Source of the DNA: an uncultured Acetatifactor sp. | Lineage (GTDB): Bacteria > Bacillota > Clostridia > Lachnospirales > Lachnospiraceae | Reading direction: 5' to 3' | NCBI GenBank assembly: GCA_944384205.1 | Contig: CALWSL010000002.1 | Coordinates: forward strand, 124,001-188,000 | Length of the DNA: 64,000 nt | Shown: piece after piece, positions 17,632 to 25,567 of the stretch | Numbering within the stretch: the stretch's first letter is position 1 | Layout: each line of letters begins with the position of its first letter | Translations under genes and position numbers: made by a program | Notes under the pieces: model-generated | The model's database searches: none | Told to the model about the DNA's origin: nothing | Seen by the model: the letters and a program-made list of their open reading frames with translations, nothing else

Positions 17632-18809
17632 ATTTTTCTCCGTTTTCGGTGATATACCTTTGCACTCAGAATGATGCAGCCAATTCCCACAACACAATCG
17701 ATTATCAGATGGATAAGCACGCCCATAACAGGATATCCCAAAATATTTACTGTATAGTACGATTCAAAATATTTTTCAGGTCTAATGAGCGCCAGCGGAC
17801 CCGTAAGCCACTCTGAGTCGGGAGAAAAGTTCACCAGCAAAAAACTTCCTCCCAATATAAAACCATTAACAATATAGGAAACCAAACCGGAACCGCTAAT
17901 CGCTGAAACGGTGCAAAACAGAACAGATATCACTATTGCAGCCCACATCTGACAAAGCATTGTCAAAAGAACATATTGTCCTACCGTAAACGAAAAAGGA
18001 AAAAGCTCTAAACCCTGAATTGCAGAAACCGGCTCCGCAGCGCCAAGCAGTCCGTAATTTAGGTGTATCATGAGCATACTGCTCCCTTGGAATACAATAA
18101 CTGTGGCAACAGCAATAATGCCTGCAGCAAAAAATTTAGAGGCAAGTGTTTTCCCCTTTCCGTTCTTCGAGGTATGTAACAGCAACCATGTTTGGGAAGA
18201 TATTTCTTTCGTAAACATCCCCGCGCCGCTCTGAAAAATCAACAAAAGCGCCAACAACATTGTATGTCTGCCAAAAAGGAAATCATTCCATGAACATACA
18301 AGGCAGTTTATTTCGGGGCGTGGAACAGAATATAAACGAATAATGCTTTGATTCCGCCGCACCTCATAATCATTTCCCTCTTCTAATGCTTCTCTTCCAA
18401 ACTGCTTTGCTGCCTTTAAGACATTTTGATACAGCGCCTCATTTTCTTCATTCATCTGTTGCAACGCGACATATGTGTTGATGATTCCGAAATCACTGAA
18501 TTGTTCTCCAAAATATCCCGGAGGAGACATCATTTCCATTGTCGGTATATACGATGGGGAAAATACGTCTGCGCCATATTGTTCTATCATCTTCTCTTTA
18601 AATGCAGTCAGACTTTCTGATGACAAAGACTCCAGCAAAGCGCACTCGGCTTTTGTATATTTCGTCACTTTTCTTCCATCCCCAAAAGCCTCCCAGTGTT
18701 CACACCAAAGCATGATATTAACAACGAACAACAGAAAAAAAGTAATGGTAAAAAATTTGTTACATACCGTTTTTTTCAATTCATACTTTATTAATTTCCA
18801 TAATTGCAT
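17628..18809 (-). CDS. ABC-2-like membrane permease (first of pair)
   Basis: 393 residues with the same layout as the next permease. The start is MQLWKLIKYELKKTVCNKFF, followed by a membrane helix, a long external segment (about 40-170) and several C-terminal helices. The similar N-termini (W-K-YELKK) suggest the pair arose by duplication. The gene begins 2 nt after the ATPase stop. The substrate is unknown; the cluster's secreted protein or a cell-envelope peptide is possible. Confidence 0.75.
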   Translation of the reverse strand: MQLWKLIKYELKKTVCNKFFTITFFLLFVVNIMLWCEHWEAFGDGRKVTKYTKAECALLESLSSESLTAFKEKMIEQYGADVFSPSYIPTMEMMSPPGYFGEQFSDFGIINTYVALQQMNEENEALYQNVLKAAKQFGREALEEGNDYEVRRNQSIIRLYSVPRPEINCLVCSWNDFLFGRHTMLLALLLIFQSGAGMFTKEISSQTWLLLHTSKNGKGKTLASKFFAAGIIAVATVIVFQGSSMLMIHLNYGLLGAAEPVSAIQGLELFPFSFTVGQYVLLTMLCQMWAAIVISVLFCTVSAISGSGLVSYIVNGFILGGSFLLVNFSPDSEWLTGPLALIRPEKYFESYYTVNILGYPVMGVLIHLIIDCVVGIGCIILSAKVYHRKRRKI

Positions 18810-18811
18810 CC

Positions 18812-19687
18812 CTACTCCTCCTCTGCAATTTCCTGGAAATAATATAGGTAAACATCCTCCAGATTGGGGGGAACCGTTATTCCTCCGAAACCATTATCAC
18901 CTACAATACGCAACAACACATCCGCATCGCGCTTTCTTATATTTCCCACAAGAGTTCTTGTCTGCCATACAGCCGCTTCCTGCGGTGAAACAGATAATGA
19001 AAAAACCTTTCCCTGCATCTTATCCACAAGGGCAGCCGGCGTATCTCTGGCAATCAGCCGTCCATTTTTCAGCATCAAAATCTCCTTTGCCATATATTCA
19101 ATATCCGAAACAATATGAGTAGTCCAGATTACAATTTTGTTCAACGCTACTGTGGCAATAACATTGCGTAAGCGGATGCGCTCCTGCGGGTCTAATCCCG
19201 CTGTAGGCTCATCCAAAAGCAAAAGCTTAGGTTCATTTAATAACGCCTGCGCGATACCCAGACGCTGCCGCATTCCTCCGGAAAATTCTCTGATTTTACG
19301 ATGTGCATCCTGCCGGAGATTCACTATATCCAAAACCTTGTCCACCGTCATACGAAGTTCTTTCTTACTCAGATTCATCCCTTTTACCGCCGCCATATAA
19401 TACAAAAATTCGTCTGCCCGGAACGTTTTATATAATGTTGGCGTTTGCGGTTGAAATCCCAGAATTTCCCGATAGCGCCAGTCAAGATTACCTATATCAG
19501 CCTTCTCCCAATTTACTGCTCCGGACGTAGGCAATAATATTCCCGCAATAATATTGATTAAGGTTGTCTTCCCTGCACCGTTTGGTCCAAGCAGCCCGTA
19601 AACTCCTTCATTTAATGTAAAAGAGACCCCATCTAACGCACGATGTCCGGAATATTGCTTCACTAAATTCTCTACAGACAGTTCCAT
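18812..19687 (-). CDS. ABC transporter ATPase
   Basis: 291 residues. Walker A is GPNGAGKTT (about 34-42), the signature FSGGMRQRLGIAQ, Walker B LLLLDEPTAGLDP and the switch-like WTTHIVSD. The short N-terminus and extended C-terminal region (KVFSLSVSPQEAAVW) fit single-domain exporter ATPases of the CcmA/BcrA class. It follows a membrane-anchored protein gene and precedes the two permeases. Its likely role is to energise them for export or self-protection. Confidence 0.9.
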   Translation of the reverse strand: MELSVENLVKQYSGHRALDGVSFTLNEGVYGLLGPNGAGKTTLINIIAGILLPTSGAVNWEKADIGNLDWRYREILGFQPQTPTLYKTFRADEFLYYMAAVKGMNLSKKELRMTVDKVLDIVNLRQDAHRKIREFSGGMRQRLGIAQALLNEPKLLLLDEPTAGLDPQERIRLRNVIATVALNKIVIWTTHIVSDIEYMAKEILMLKNGRLIARDTPAALVDKMQGKVFSLSVSPQEAAVWQTRTLVGNIRKRDADVLLRIVGDNGFGGITVPPNLEDVYLYYFQEIAEEE

Positions 19688-19689
19688 GC

Positions 19690-20535
19690 TTACTCCTTTC
19701 CATCCTTGTTTTGTATTATCTGTATCTTAACAGATGCCATATTAGGTCTGGATATAAATTCCTCTCCTAATGGAGTGGCTACTGTAAAGAAACTTAAAAC
19801 CTTCTCATCACTTTCCGGTAACTGAATCGGTATCTGCAACATATTCCCTTCCTTCTGAACAGAAACCTCCTTGTCACCGATATTATAAAATGACGGCGGC
19901 TGGCTTTCCATATTCCAAAGCCATGCACCATAAGTATCGTCTTTAAAACTTTCCTTAAGTCCATCCCTTTGAGGTATTGTATCTTGTAATACAGCAGGTT
20001 TTTCCGCTTTTTGTGGTTGTTCCATCCATATCGTATACGATAACATATGATAATCAGATTGAGGATTTCCGTTGAAAAACAAAAGAAAATCTATTCGCCC
20101 TGTATTTAATGAAAATTGCGGTTCAAAATCAATATGTAGCTGTTTTTCTTTTGACAATTCCAATGGATAACTCAAATAACTTTTATCCTCTACTTCAAAA
20201 TCCAAAGGTATTCCATCTGCTAATACCATCAAAAAATACGGCTGTTTCACATCCAAACCATTTTTAATTACAATATTTGCCTGAATAACATCATTCATAT
20301 TAAGATAAGAATCTATGCCGGCAGCAATATCTTGTTGAGCCCTGACACCATTTTCAAGTTCAACCCACATCCCTGCCATCCATTCTACAGCTTCATTTTC
20401 CGCCAATTCTTTCATCTGATCAGGCATTTCACTTCTTCCCTCCTCTGCTGATGGCGGAAATACAAAACGAAAAAATATAAAACCTGCCACAATTAGTGAT
20501 AAACACCACATCAATCCTTTGATTTTTTCTTTCAT
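19690..20535 (-). CDS. Membrane-anchored extracytoplasmic protein, function unknown
   Basis: 281 residues from the ATG at 20535 (AGGTG six bases upstream); a GTG at 20544 is the alternative. One N-terminal membrane segment (LMWCLSLIVAGFIFFRFVF) is followed by an extracytoplasmic part with beta-rich segments. Neither cleavage site nor lipobox is evident, so it is probably an inverted anchor. No family was recognised. It is sandwiched between the lipoprotein and ABC genes, suggesting an accessory or immunity-type role for the exporter. Confidence 0.65.
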   Translation of the reverse strand: MKEKIKGLMWCLSLIVAGFIFFRFVFPPSAEEGRSEMPDQMKELAENEAVEWMAGMWVELENGVRAQQDIAAGIDSYLNMNDVIQANIVIKNGLDVKQPYFLMVLADGIPLDFEVEDKSYLSYPLELSKEKQLHIDFEPQFSLNTGRIDFLLFFNGNPQSDYHMLSYTIWMEQPQKAEKPAVLQDTIPQRDGLKESFKDDTYGAWLWNMESQPPSFYNIGDKEVSVQKEGNMLQIPIQLPESDEKVLSFFTVATPLGEEFISRPNMASVKIQIIQNKDGKE

Positions 20536-20544
20536 CAAAATCAC

Positions 20545-21663
20545 CTACTGAAAATCAGGAAATTCAAGCAGCCTGATATCACTTCCATCTTTTGTCACAA
20601 GATAATACTCTTTTTTTGCTTCCGCTCCGTAGGTATCGCTGGTTTCCACAAAGATTCTTTCATAATCCGGCACGGTATAAATTGTATTAACATAATTTTC
20701 CAGTTCACAAATTTTCTCAATTGACTCCGGATTCTCTTTCGACAGTCTGTACACGTCATGGCTATCTTCCCCCATTAAGTCATAACCTGTATACAGGCGA
20801 AAATATAGATATGTTTCATCAAAATTAATACTTGCCGGCAAAACAGGATACGCAGTTAGCTGTACAGGGGCACTGCCGTCCATGTTACAACGATATAAAT
20901 GGAACGTTTTATCCTCCATATAATAAATATACTCGCCGTCAATCATTGAATTGGCGCCTTGAACAATTAATTCAGCTTCCGGTTCCGAACTTTGAAGATT
21001 GACACGTCGAATTCCTTTTGAACTGCACCCATATAAGAATTGGTCGAAGATAACATTCCAATAATCCGTATATTCATCAATCAGAATATGCGGATTCTTA
21101 GAACCCTCCTCAAATACAACAAGCGAACCGTCCCTGCTCACAGCGTATAGATTATTATCGGCATGCCAAAAATTGTATACGGTTCCGTCAACAATTTTTT
21201 CAAATCTTCCATTCTTTAGCTCCATAATTTCGTTATTCGGGTTTAGTGCATAAATTTTCCCATTGTATTGTTCTAAGTTAGAGACAACGCCCGCAGAAAC
21301 ACAGCTTAACGAATCATGAAGACAGGTAGCGTCCCTGCAAAACAGGCTGATTTCTTCCGTTTCCTTATCAAATGTATACAGTATCTGCTGCCCACTTGGA
21401 GATGCTATGAAAAGTATCTGCTTCCCAAAATCCATAAAATTTCCCGGCGGCACGTTTTTTTGCATATTTCCATATTGGTATTTCGTTGTAAGTACCGGGG
21501 TTGCATTTTTGTCTGTCTCAGAAACAGAGCTGTCCTGTATATCCTGCGCTTCTGATACAGGAATTTCAAATAGGTTTTCCGGATCCTGCGCTTTTGAGCA
21601 GGAGATGAGAAAAACAGAAAGTCCAAAGCTAATCAATAAAAGAAATGCCTTCTTCTTTTTCAT
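20545..21663 (-). CDS. Lipoprotein with beta-propeller-like repeats
   Basis: 372 residues from the ATG at 21663, five bases after GAGGT. The signal peptide MKKKKAFLLLISFGLSVFLISC has a Cys in a lipobox-like ISC. The mature part has repeated units of the type NGKIYALNPNNEI, DNNLYAVSRDG, YIYYMEDKTFHLYRCNMDG and TYLYFRLYTGYD, as in the DUF5050/TolB-like propellers common in Lachnospiraceae. It is anchored outside the membrane. Its role in the ABC cluster is unknown; sensing or substrate binding is a guess. Confidence 0.75.
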   Translation of the reverse strand: MKKKKAFLLLISFGLSVFLISCSKAQDPENLFEIPVSEAQDIQDSSVSETDKNATPVLTTKYQYGNMQKNVPPGNFMDFGKQILFIASPSGQQILYTFDKETEEISLFCRDATCLHDSLSCVSAGVVSNLEQYNGKIYALNPNNEIMELKNGRFEKIVDGTVYNFWHADNNLYAVSRDGSLVVFEEGSKNPHILIDEYTDYWNVIFDQFLYGCSSKGIRRVNLQSSEPEAELIVQGANSMIDGEYIYYMEDKTFHLYRCNMDGSAPVQLTAYPVLPASINFDETYLYFRLYTGYDLMGEDSHDVYRLSKENPESIEKICELENYVNTIYTVPDYERIFVETSDTYGAEAKKEYYLVTKDGSDIRLLEFPDFQ

Positions 21664-21706
21664 TATAAACCTCACATTTCATTGTTAAAACAACTATATA
21701 GACCAA

Positions 21707-21730
21707 AAGGCTTGCTTATATGCAAGCCTT
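21707..21730 (-). terminator. Hairpin after the secreted small-protein gene
   Basis: Perfect 9-pair stem AAGGCTTGC/GCAAGCCTT with a 6-nt loop and a TTTT tail on the minus strand. It probably terminates most transcripts of the small secreted protein, leaving less read-through into the transporter genes. Confidence 0.7.
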
Positions 21731-21736
21731 ATTATT

Positions 21737-22129
21737 TTAGAACACACTTGCCGACAAACTGCAACTCCAATTTCCCCAACGCGAACCGCCGTTTACACTA
21801 TGCTGAGAGGTAGCATTCGTTCCGTTGGAATAACTATTTCCTGCTGATGCGCTGCCGGCACCTGATGCGCTACTGGCTGACGTCTGATTATTACTGTTTA
21901 TATAATAATATATAATAGACGTTGACAACGTAATTCCCTCACTGGCTCCGGCAGAAGTGCTGGCAGTACCGCGATCACGATTTGCCGATAATGATGCGGA
22001 CGTTGAAACTGTTCCGCTGTCTCCTCCCGATGTTGAGCCCTTGTTTGATGCAGAACCTGCGAATACACTGGAACTGATTAATATACATAATGCACAGGTT
22101 GCTATAACAGCATAAATTCTTTTTTTCAT
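21737..22129 (-). CDS. Small secreted Ser/Gly/Ala/Thr-rich protein
   Basis: 130 residues from the ATG at 22129, preceded by AAGGAGATACACT. A clear signal peptide (MKKRIYAVIATCALCILISS, ending VFA) leaves about 105 mature residues made mostly of Ser, Gly, Ala, Thr and Asn. A hydrophobic IIYYYI core lies near the middle, and the tail reads SRWGNWSCSLSASVF with one Cys. No known domain was recognised. It is first in a cluster with a lipoprotein, an anchored protein and an ABC exporter, the layout of lactococcin-972-like and other bacteriocin loci. That function is inference only. Confidence 0.7.
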   Translation of the reverse strand: MKKRIYAVIATCALCILISSSVFAGSASNKGSTSGGDSGTVSTSASLSANRDRGTASTSAGASEGITLSTSIIYYYINSNNQTSASSASGAGSASAGNSYSNGTNATSQHSVNGGSRWGNWSCSLSASVF

Positions 22130-22176
22130 AGTGTATCTCCTTCCTGAGTTCATCCTTGCTCTACTAATTTTTTCCG

Positions 22177-22215
22177 TTATTTGCTTCTATAAATAAAAAT
22201 CGGCAATTTGTGCAT
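22177..22215 (-). CDS. 12-codon leader peptide
   Basis: ATG at 22215 after the strong site AAGGAGGAGAATATTA, encoding MHKLPIFIYRSK and a stop. It lies between the promoter at 22269-22297 and the secreted-protein gene. The quality of the ribosome site suggests it is translated and may couple leader translation to downstream expression, or it may be a decayed gene start. Confidence 0.45.
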   Translation of the reverse strand: MHKLPIFIYRSK

Positions 22216-22268
22216 TAATATTCTCCTCCTTCCGGCACCATGTTTATTGTCAAATATGCTTATTTATT

Positions 22269-22297
22269 ATAATAATTTTGCATTTATATTTTGTCAA
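22269..22297 (-). promoter_or_regulatory. Promoter of the secreted-protein/ABC cluster
   Basis: Minus strand TTGACA (22292-22297), 17-bp spacer, TATTAT (22269-22274). One mismatch to the sigma-A consensus. The flanks are very AT-rich. Confidence 0.75.
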
Positions 22298-22380
22298 TAA
22301 ATATCTTTAATTTGTTATTTTGATATGTTATTTTGTATAAAATTCACAAATATTGATGGCAATACGCAGGATTCTGACAG

Positions 22381-22464
22381 TTAAATATTAACAACCTCTG
22401 CAATCTGTTCTATAATATCCCTGCCATGTGTATCAATACATTCCGTCAGCTCTTGTTTTGTCAT
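22381..22464 (-). pseudogene. Sigma-factor-like N-terminal remnant
   Basis: A 27-codon frame starting MTKQELTECIDTHGRDI, with AGGAG five bases before the ATG at 22464. The start resembles the first residues of ECF-type sigma factors common in Lachnospiraceae (Q-E-L-x-x-CID-x-x-G-x-DI). It stops where region 2 should begin. Another frame just downstream reads VRILRIAINIC, similar to an inner ECF segment, hinting at internal deletion. The assignment is tentative. Confidence 0.35.
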
Positions 22465-22748
22465 TACTGCTCCTATCCAAAGACGTCTTTTGTGAAGGAG
22501 TTTTGTCCTTCACCTATATATTGTAATAAGTTTGTGAAAGGTTCAAAAAAGAAAATATTAAGATATTATTCACCTGTTTCAGATAAAATCGCACTTATCT
22601 GTTCAAACGTTCTCTATGATTCAGAAAAATCTCTGGCATTCCAGACACACTATATGATAAACTATTAGCACCCCTTTAGAATATCTCCTTTGTTTTAGTA
22701 CGGTTGGCGAACCTATACTAAGTATAACACTGGAGGTTTTTTAATATA

Positions 22749-22783
22749 AAATTAAAACAGCTGTGAACTCACCTTCATAGCTG
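22749..22783 (-). terminator. Second terminator-like hairpin after the defence operon
   Basis: Minus strand stem AGCTATGAA/TTCACAGCT (one G-U) followed by GTTTTAATTTT. It backs up the hairpin at 22825-22854. Confidence 0.55.
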
Positions 22784-22824
22784 CTATTTTATTAAAAGAT
22801 TGCCATACAACTTTGAATGCCCGT

Positions 22825-22854
22825 AATAAAAACCTCTGGATTCCTCCAAAGGTT
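22825..22854 (-). terminator. Terminator of the RloAB operon
   Basis: Minus strand stem AACCTTTGG/CCAGAGGTT (one G-U), 6-nt loop, then TTTTATT, 12 nt after the stop of the 654-codon gene. Confidence 0.7.
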
Positions 22855-22866
22855 CTTATTTCACAA

Positions 22867-24831
22867 TTACGGTATTCTTATTGTTTCATTCATGCAAATC
22901 AAATCACATACTTGATCTAATTCAATAAATGTTACCTTTTTACCCGACAATCTCGCCAAATATTTTAAGGTTCCTTTAAAATTTGCATCAATATATTGCG
23001 GTACTACTATTGCAATAATTTGACAACGAACATCTGACATCCCTTGTTCTACAAATTGTCGGACAATTTCTTGACCCTCAGTTGATGTTGACAACAGAGG
23101 CGCTTGTATTTTTTCTGTATCATCTATATGTTTTTTTGGCAAATTTCTTGTATTCTTTTTTATAATTCCTTTTAATTCATATGCCTTATCGCCAACTTTT
23201 ACTTCTGCAGAAACATCTCCATACTCCATTCCTTTATGCGGTTGTGGACGATAGTTCGGCAAAATTGAATAAAAAATTTTAGGCAAACAAGCCATACAAT
23301 CTGTCTGCAAACACTCTCCAATCTTTTTATATGAACATGTACCATTTCCACACTTCTCATTTAGATTTACCGCATATGCCCGTATTCGTTGTGGAATCTC
23401 ACACGGTTCGTGCTTAAAACACTCTATCATATCAAAAGGAACTTCCGTACCAGTCTGTACTTCTTCTGCCCCACTAATATTTAACATATCACCAACAATA
23501 CATACATTATATGACAAACTATAATCTTTATATACTTTTCTTACGTTTTTACTAATCATGCCTATTAGTGTATCTTTCGGCAAATACCAATTTATAATTT
23601 CACAATTTTCATGTCCCTCTGAACACTTTATTTTCACAGGCATACCGCAATCACATTTTTCTACTCTGCCATCATCAAACTTTAATTCTCTACCACAATT
23701 TGCGCAGTATGGAACTTCATAAGAATTGCAATTCTTGCAATATAATCTCGGTAGCTTTAAAAAAAATTTACTATTGTCTAGTACTGATAATTTATCCTCC
23801 GGAATTTGGATATTAAAATCATCTTTTCCTAGAGATGTAATTATCTGTGTTAAGTACCAATTCAACTGGCTTCCTTCTATTGAACTAGTTCCGTTCCACT
23901 TTATCTCTTGTCCAACTTCTCTAAAAATTTCTTCCGCTGGTTTTCCTCTCAAATTCTCAATTTCTTGCAGAATAATCTTTATAGCATTTTCTGACCATTG
24001 AAATAACACATGCGCCGGTAAATGTTTATAAATTCCAATGCTTCCATTTCTCACATTATACTTTACAGTTGCATCTATCTCATCTGTTATCCCTGCAATA
24101 AAACTTCCCGAAGTATCAATTCGTTCAGCACGTATTCTTTCAATTTCCTCTTCTTGTTCAAACGTAATTCCACCCGCACGTGATACTACTGTTTTCTCGC
24201 CAGCTTTGCCTTGCAATACAATTCTACTAATTGCTTTCGAATTGGCACACTTATCAATTGCAGATTTTGGCGGTTTTGTTTGAATTGCTATATTTGACAC
24301 TTTTCCTGCAATATATTTTGTGATAAAGCCAGTCATCTTCTCATGTTTACTAATACAAGCAAGATATGTAGAATCTTTCCCAATCCATAAACATCCTCTA
24401 TGTTGTTCCCATATTCCAGCATTCCGTCCCTCTTCATCAATGTATGTGTATTCTTTACTATATACATACAATACTTCAACACGATTACCAAAATCTTTTA
24501 CAGAAAGAATTTTTAAATTTCTATATCCGGAGATTGGTAACATATCTTCTTCGGCATTTTCTAAAGAATATATTGTAGCAAAATCTGTTTCTGTAAGCCC
24601 TGTTTGAAATGTCCATAGCGTAAACGCAACTCTGTCGCCATAAACATAATCGTTTACAAGCTGTTCTATTTCTTGGTCTGTTAATATCCCATATGATAAA
24701 ATCGTGTTAATAATTATTGTTTTATCTCTTTCATTTATTTCTTTCTCATCTATTCCTTTTTTAACAGCAACATCGTGTAAGGCTTGCCATGGTAACGTTT
24801 GCAGCTTTTTACTTTTTTCCAGCGTATCCAA
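22867..24831 (-). CDS. 654-aa zinc-ribbon protein with putative PD-(D/E)XK C-terminus
   Basis: No close family was recognised. Residues 12-46 (LPWQALHDVAVKKGIDEKE) resemble a SAP/HeH-like nucleic-acid-binding helix pair. Residues 365-410 hold paired CxxC motifs (C365, C368, C376, C379, C393, C395, C403, C410), a double zinc ribbon. A second Cys group lies at 494-515. Near the C-terminus D539 and E552-L-K554 (GDV...YELKG) fit a PD-(D/E)XK nuclease core, followed by IIAIVVPQYID and KKVTFIEL, strand-like elements of that fold. It begins 16 nt after the rloB stop and is AT-rich, so it is probably the third gene of one defence operon. The nuclease call needs structural testing. Confidence 0.6.
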   Translation of the reverse strand: MDTLEKSKKLQTLPWQALHDVAVKKGIDEKEINERDKTIIINTILSYGILTDQEIEQLVNDYVYGDRVAFTLWTFQTGLTETDFATIYSLENAEEDMLPISGYRNLKILSVKDFGNRVEVLYVYSKEYTYIDEEGRNAGIWEQHRGCLWIGKDSTYLACISKHEKMTGFITKYIAGKVSNIAIQTKPPKSAIDKCANSKAISRIVLQGKAGEKTVVSRAGGITFEQEEEIERIRAERIDTSGSFIAGITDEIDATVKYNVRNGSIGIYKHLPAHVLFQWSENAIKIILQEIENLRGKPAEEIFREVGQEIKWNGTSSIEGSQLNWYLTQIITSLGKDDFNIQIPEDKLSVLDNSKFFLKLPRLYCKNCNSYEVPYCANCGRELKFDDGRVEKCDCGMPVKIKCSEGHENCEIINWYLPKDTLIGMISKNVRKVYKDYSLSYNVCIVGDMLNISGAEEVQTGTEVPFDMIECFKHEPCEIPQRIRAYAVNLNEKCGNGTCSYKKIGECLQTDCMACLPKIFYSILPNYRPQPHKGMEYGDVSAEVKVGDKAYELKGIIKKNTRNLPKKHIDDTEKIQAPLLSTSTEGQEIVRQFVEQGMSDVRCQIIAIVVPQYIDANFKGTLKYLARLSGKKVTFIELDQVCDLICMNETIRIP

Positions 24832-24847
24832 AATTCACACCTCCATC

Positions 24848-25567
24848 CTAATCTGTAAATAATTTATTACATTTCTCCGGCAAATACTTCGCCAGTTCCT
24901 CTACCAATTCATATACTTTCGTCCCTGGCGCAAGCTCTGTCGGTGTTTTGCCTTTTCCATCCTTTATAATACGCTTAGCATATCTGATTGCCAGCTTTGG
25001 ATTTCCCTTCTCCGCCAAAATATCGAAGATGTTTGTCATATTCTTCTGATACTTGCCAAGTCCCAATTCTTTGAACCTGTCATTCAAAAACGAAACATAT
25101 TCTGTGCGGTGATTATTTGATGTATAGTAAGCAAAATGAAGCAGAAACCAGAATTCAATACACTCATTGCTCCATGCAGCATGGTATTGAAGTTCTGCAT
25201 TTTCTTTATTTAAGTTCTCTGCTCTCTGTACCACTCCATTAAAATCACTGGCAGGAAAACTATCTTTGTCATAAACACACCATATCTGTCCTTTCGTAAT
25301 CTTGTTTTTAGCAACATATCTCTCTGCCATACCAATAACACGCATTGTCTCAGCAGCACATGGTTCAATTTCAATCAATACCATATCCCGGTAAATGGGA
25401 TTATCCTCTATCAGACGCTTAAATCCTTCAAAATATTGTGGTTCTGTTTGCTCCCCTTCACAAAAGATATAATACCGAAATTCTCTGGTTTCCAAATACT
25501 CCTTACGCCGTTTCTTTTTCCAATCAAGCTTGCTTGATTGGCTTTCTTTTCCAGCTTTTTTAGGCAT
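24848..25567 (-). CDS. RloB-like Toprim-fold protein
   Basis: 239 residues matching the RloB family (AbiLii of the lactococcal AbiL system is related). The lysine-rich start is followed by FCEGEQTEPQYFEGF (35-49) with the Toprim-like Glu. VYDKDSF (98-104) has the acidic DxD pair, and SNECIEFWFLLHF (133-145) is the most conserved RloB signature. Toprim acidic residues suggest metal-dependent nucleic-acid cleavage. It overlaps the ATPase gene by 8 nt, so the two are translationally coupled. Anti-phage function is known for relatives and inferred here. Confidence 0.88.
   Translation of the reverse strand: MPKKAGKESQSSKLDWKKKRRKEYLETREFRYYIFCEGEQTEPQYFEGFKRLIEDNPIYRDMVLIEIEPCAAETMRVIGMAERYVAKNKITKGQIWCVYDKDSFPASDFNGVVQRAENLNKENAELQYHAAWSNECIEFWFLLHFAYYTSNNHRTEYVSFLNDRFKELGLGKYQKNMTNIFDILAEKGNPKLAIRYAKRIIKDGKGKTPTELAPGTKVYELVEELAKYLPEKCNKLFTD

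Larger units (their letters stand above)
22465..22866. other. Intergenic stretch, no supported gene
   Basis: AT-rich DNA without a convincing gene. It holds a perfect 8-pair hairpin GTGAAGGA/TCCTTCAC (22492-22513) in the leader of the sigma-like remnant, a TATACTAAGTATA palindrome, and the two terminator-like hairpins listed for the operon to its right. An 80-codon plus-strand frame has no ribosome site or family resemblance. Confidence 0.6.

Noticed and set aside
22426..22668. 80-codon plus-strand frame
   Set aside because: No ribosome site, Cys/Tyr-rich random composition, and it opposes a better minus-strand start.
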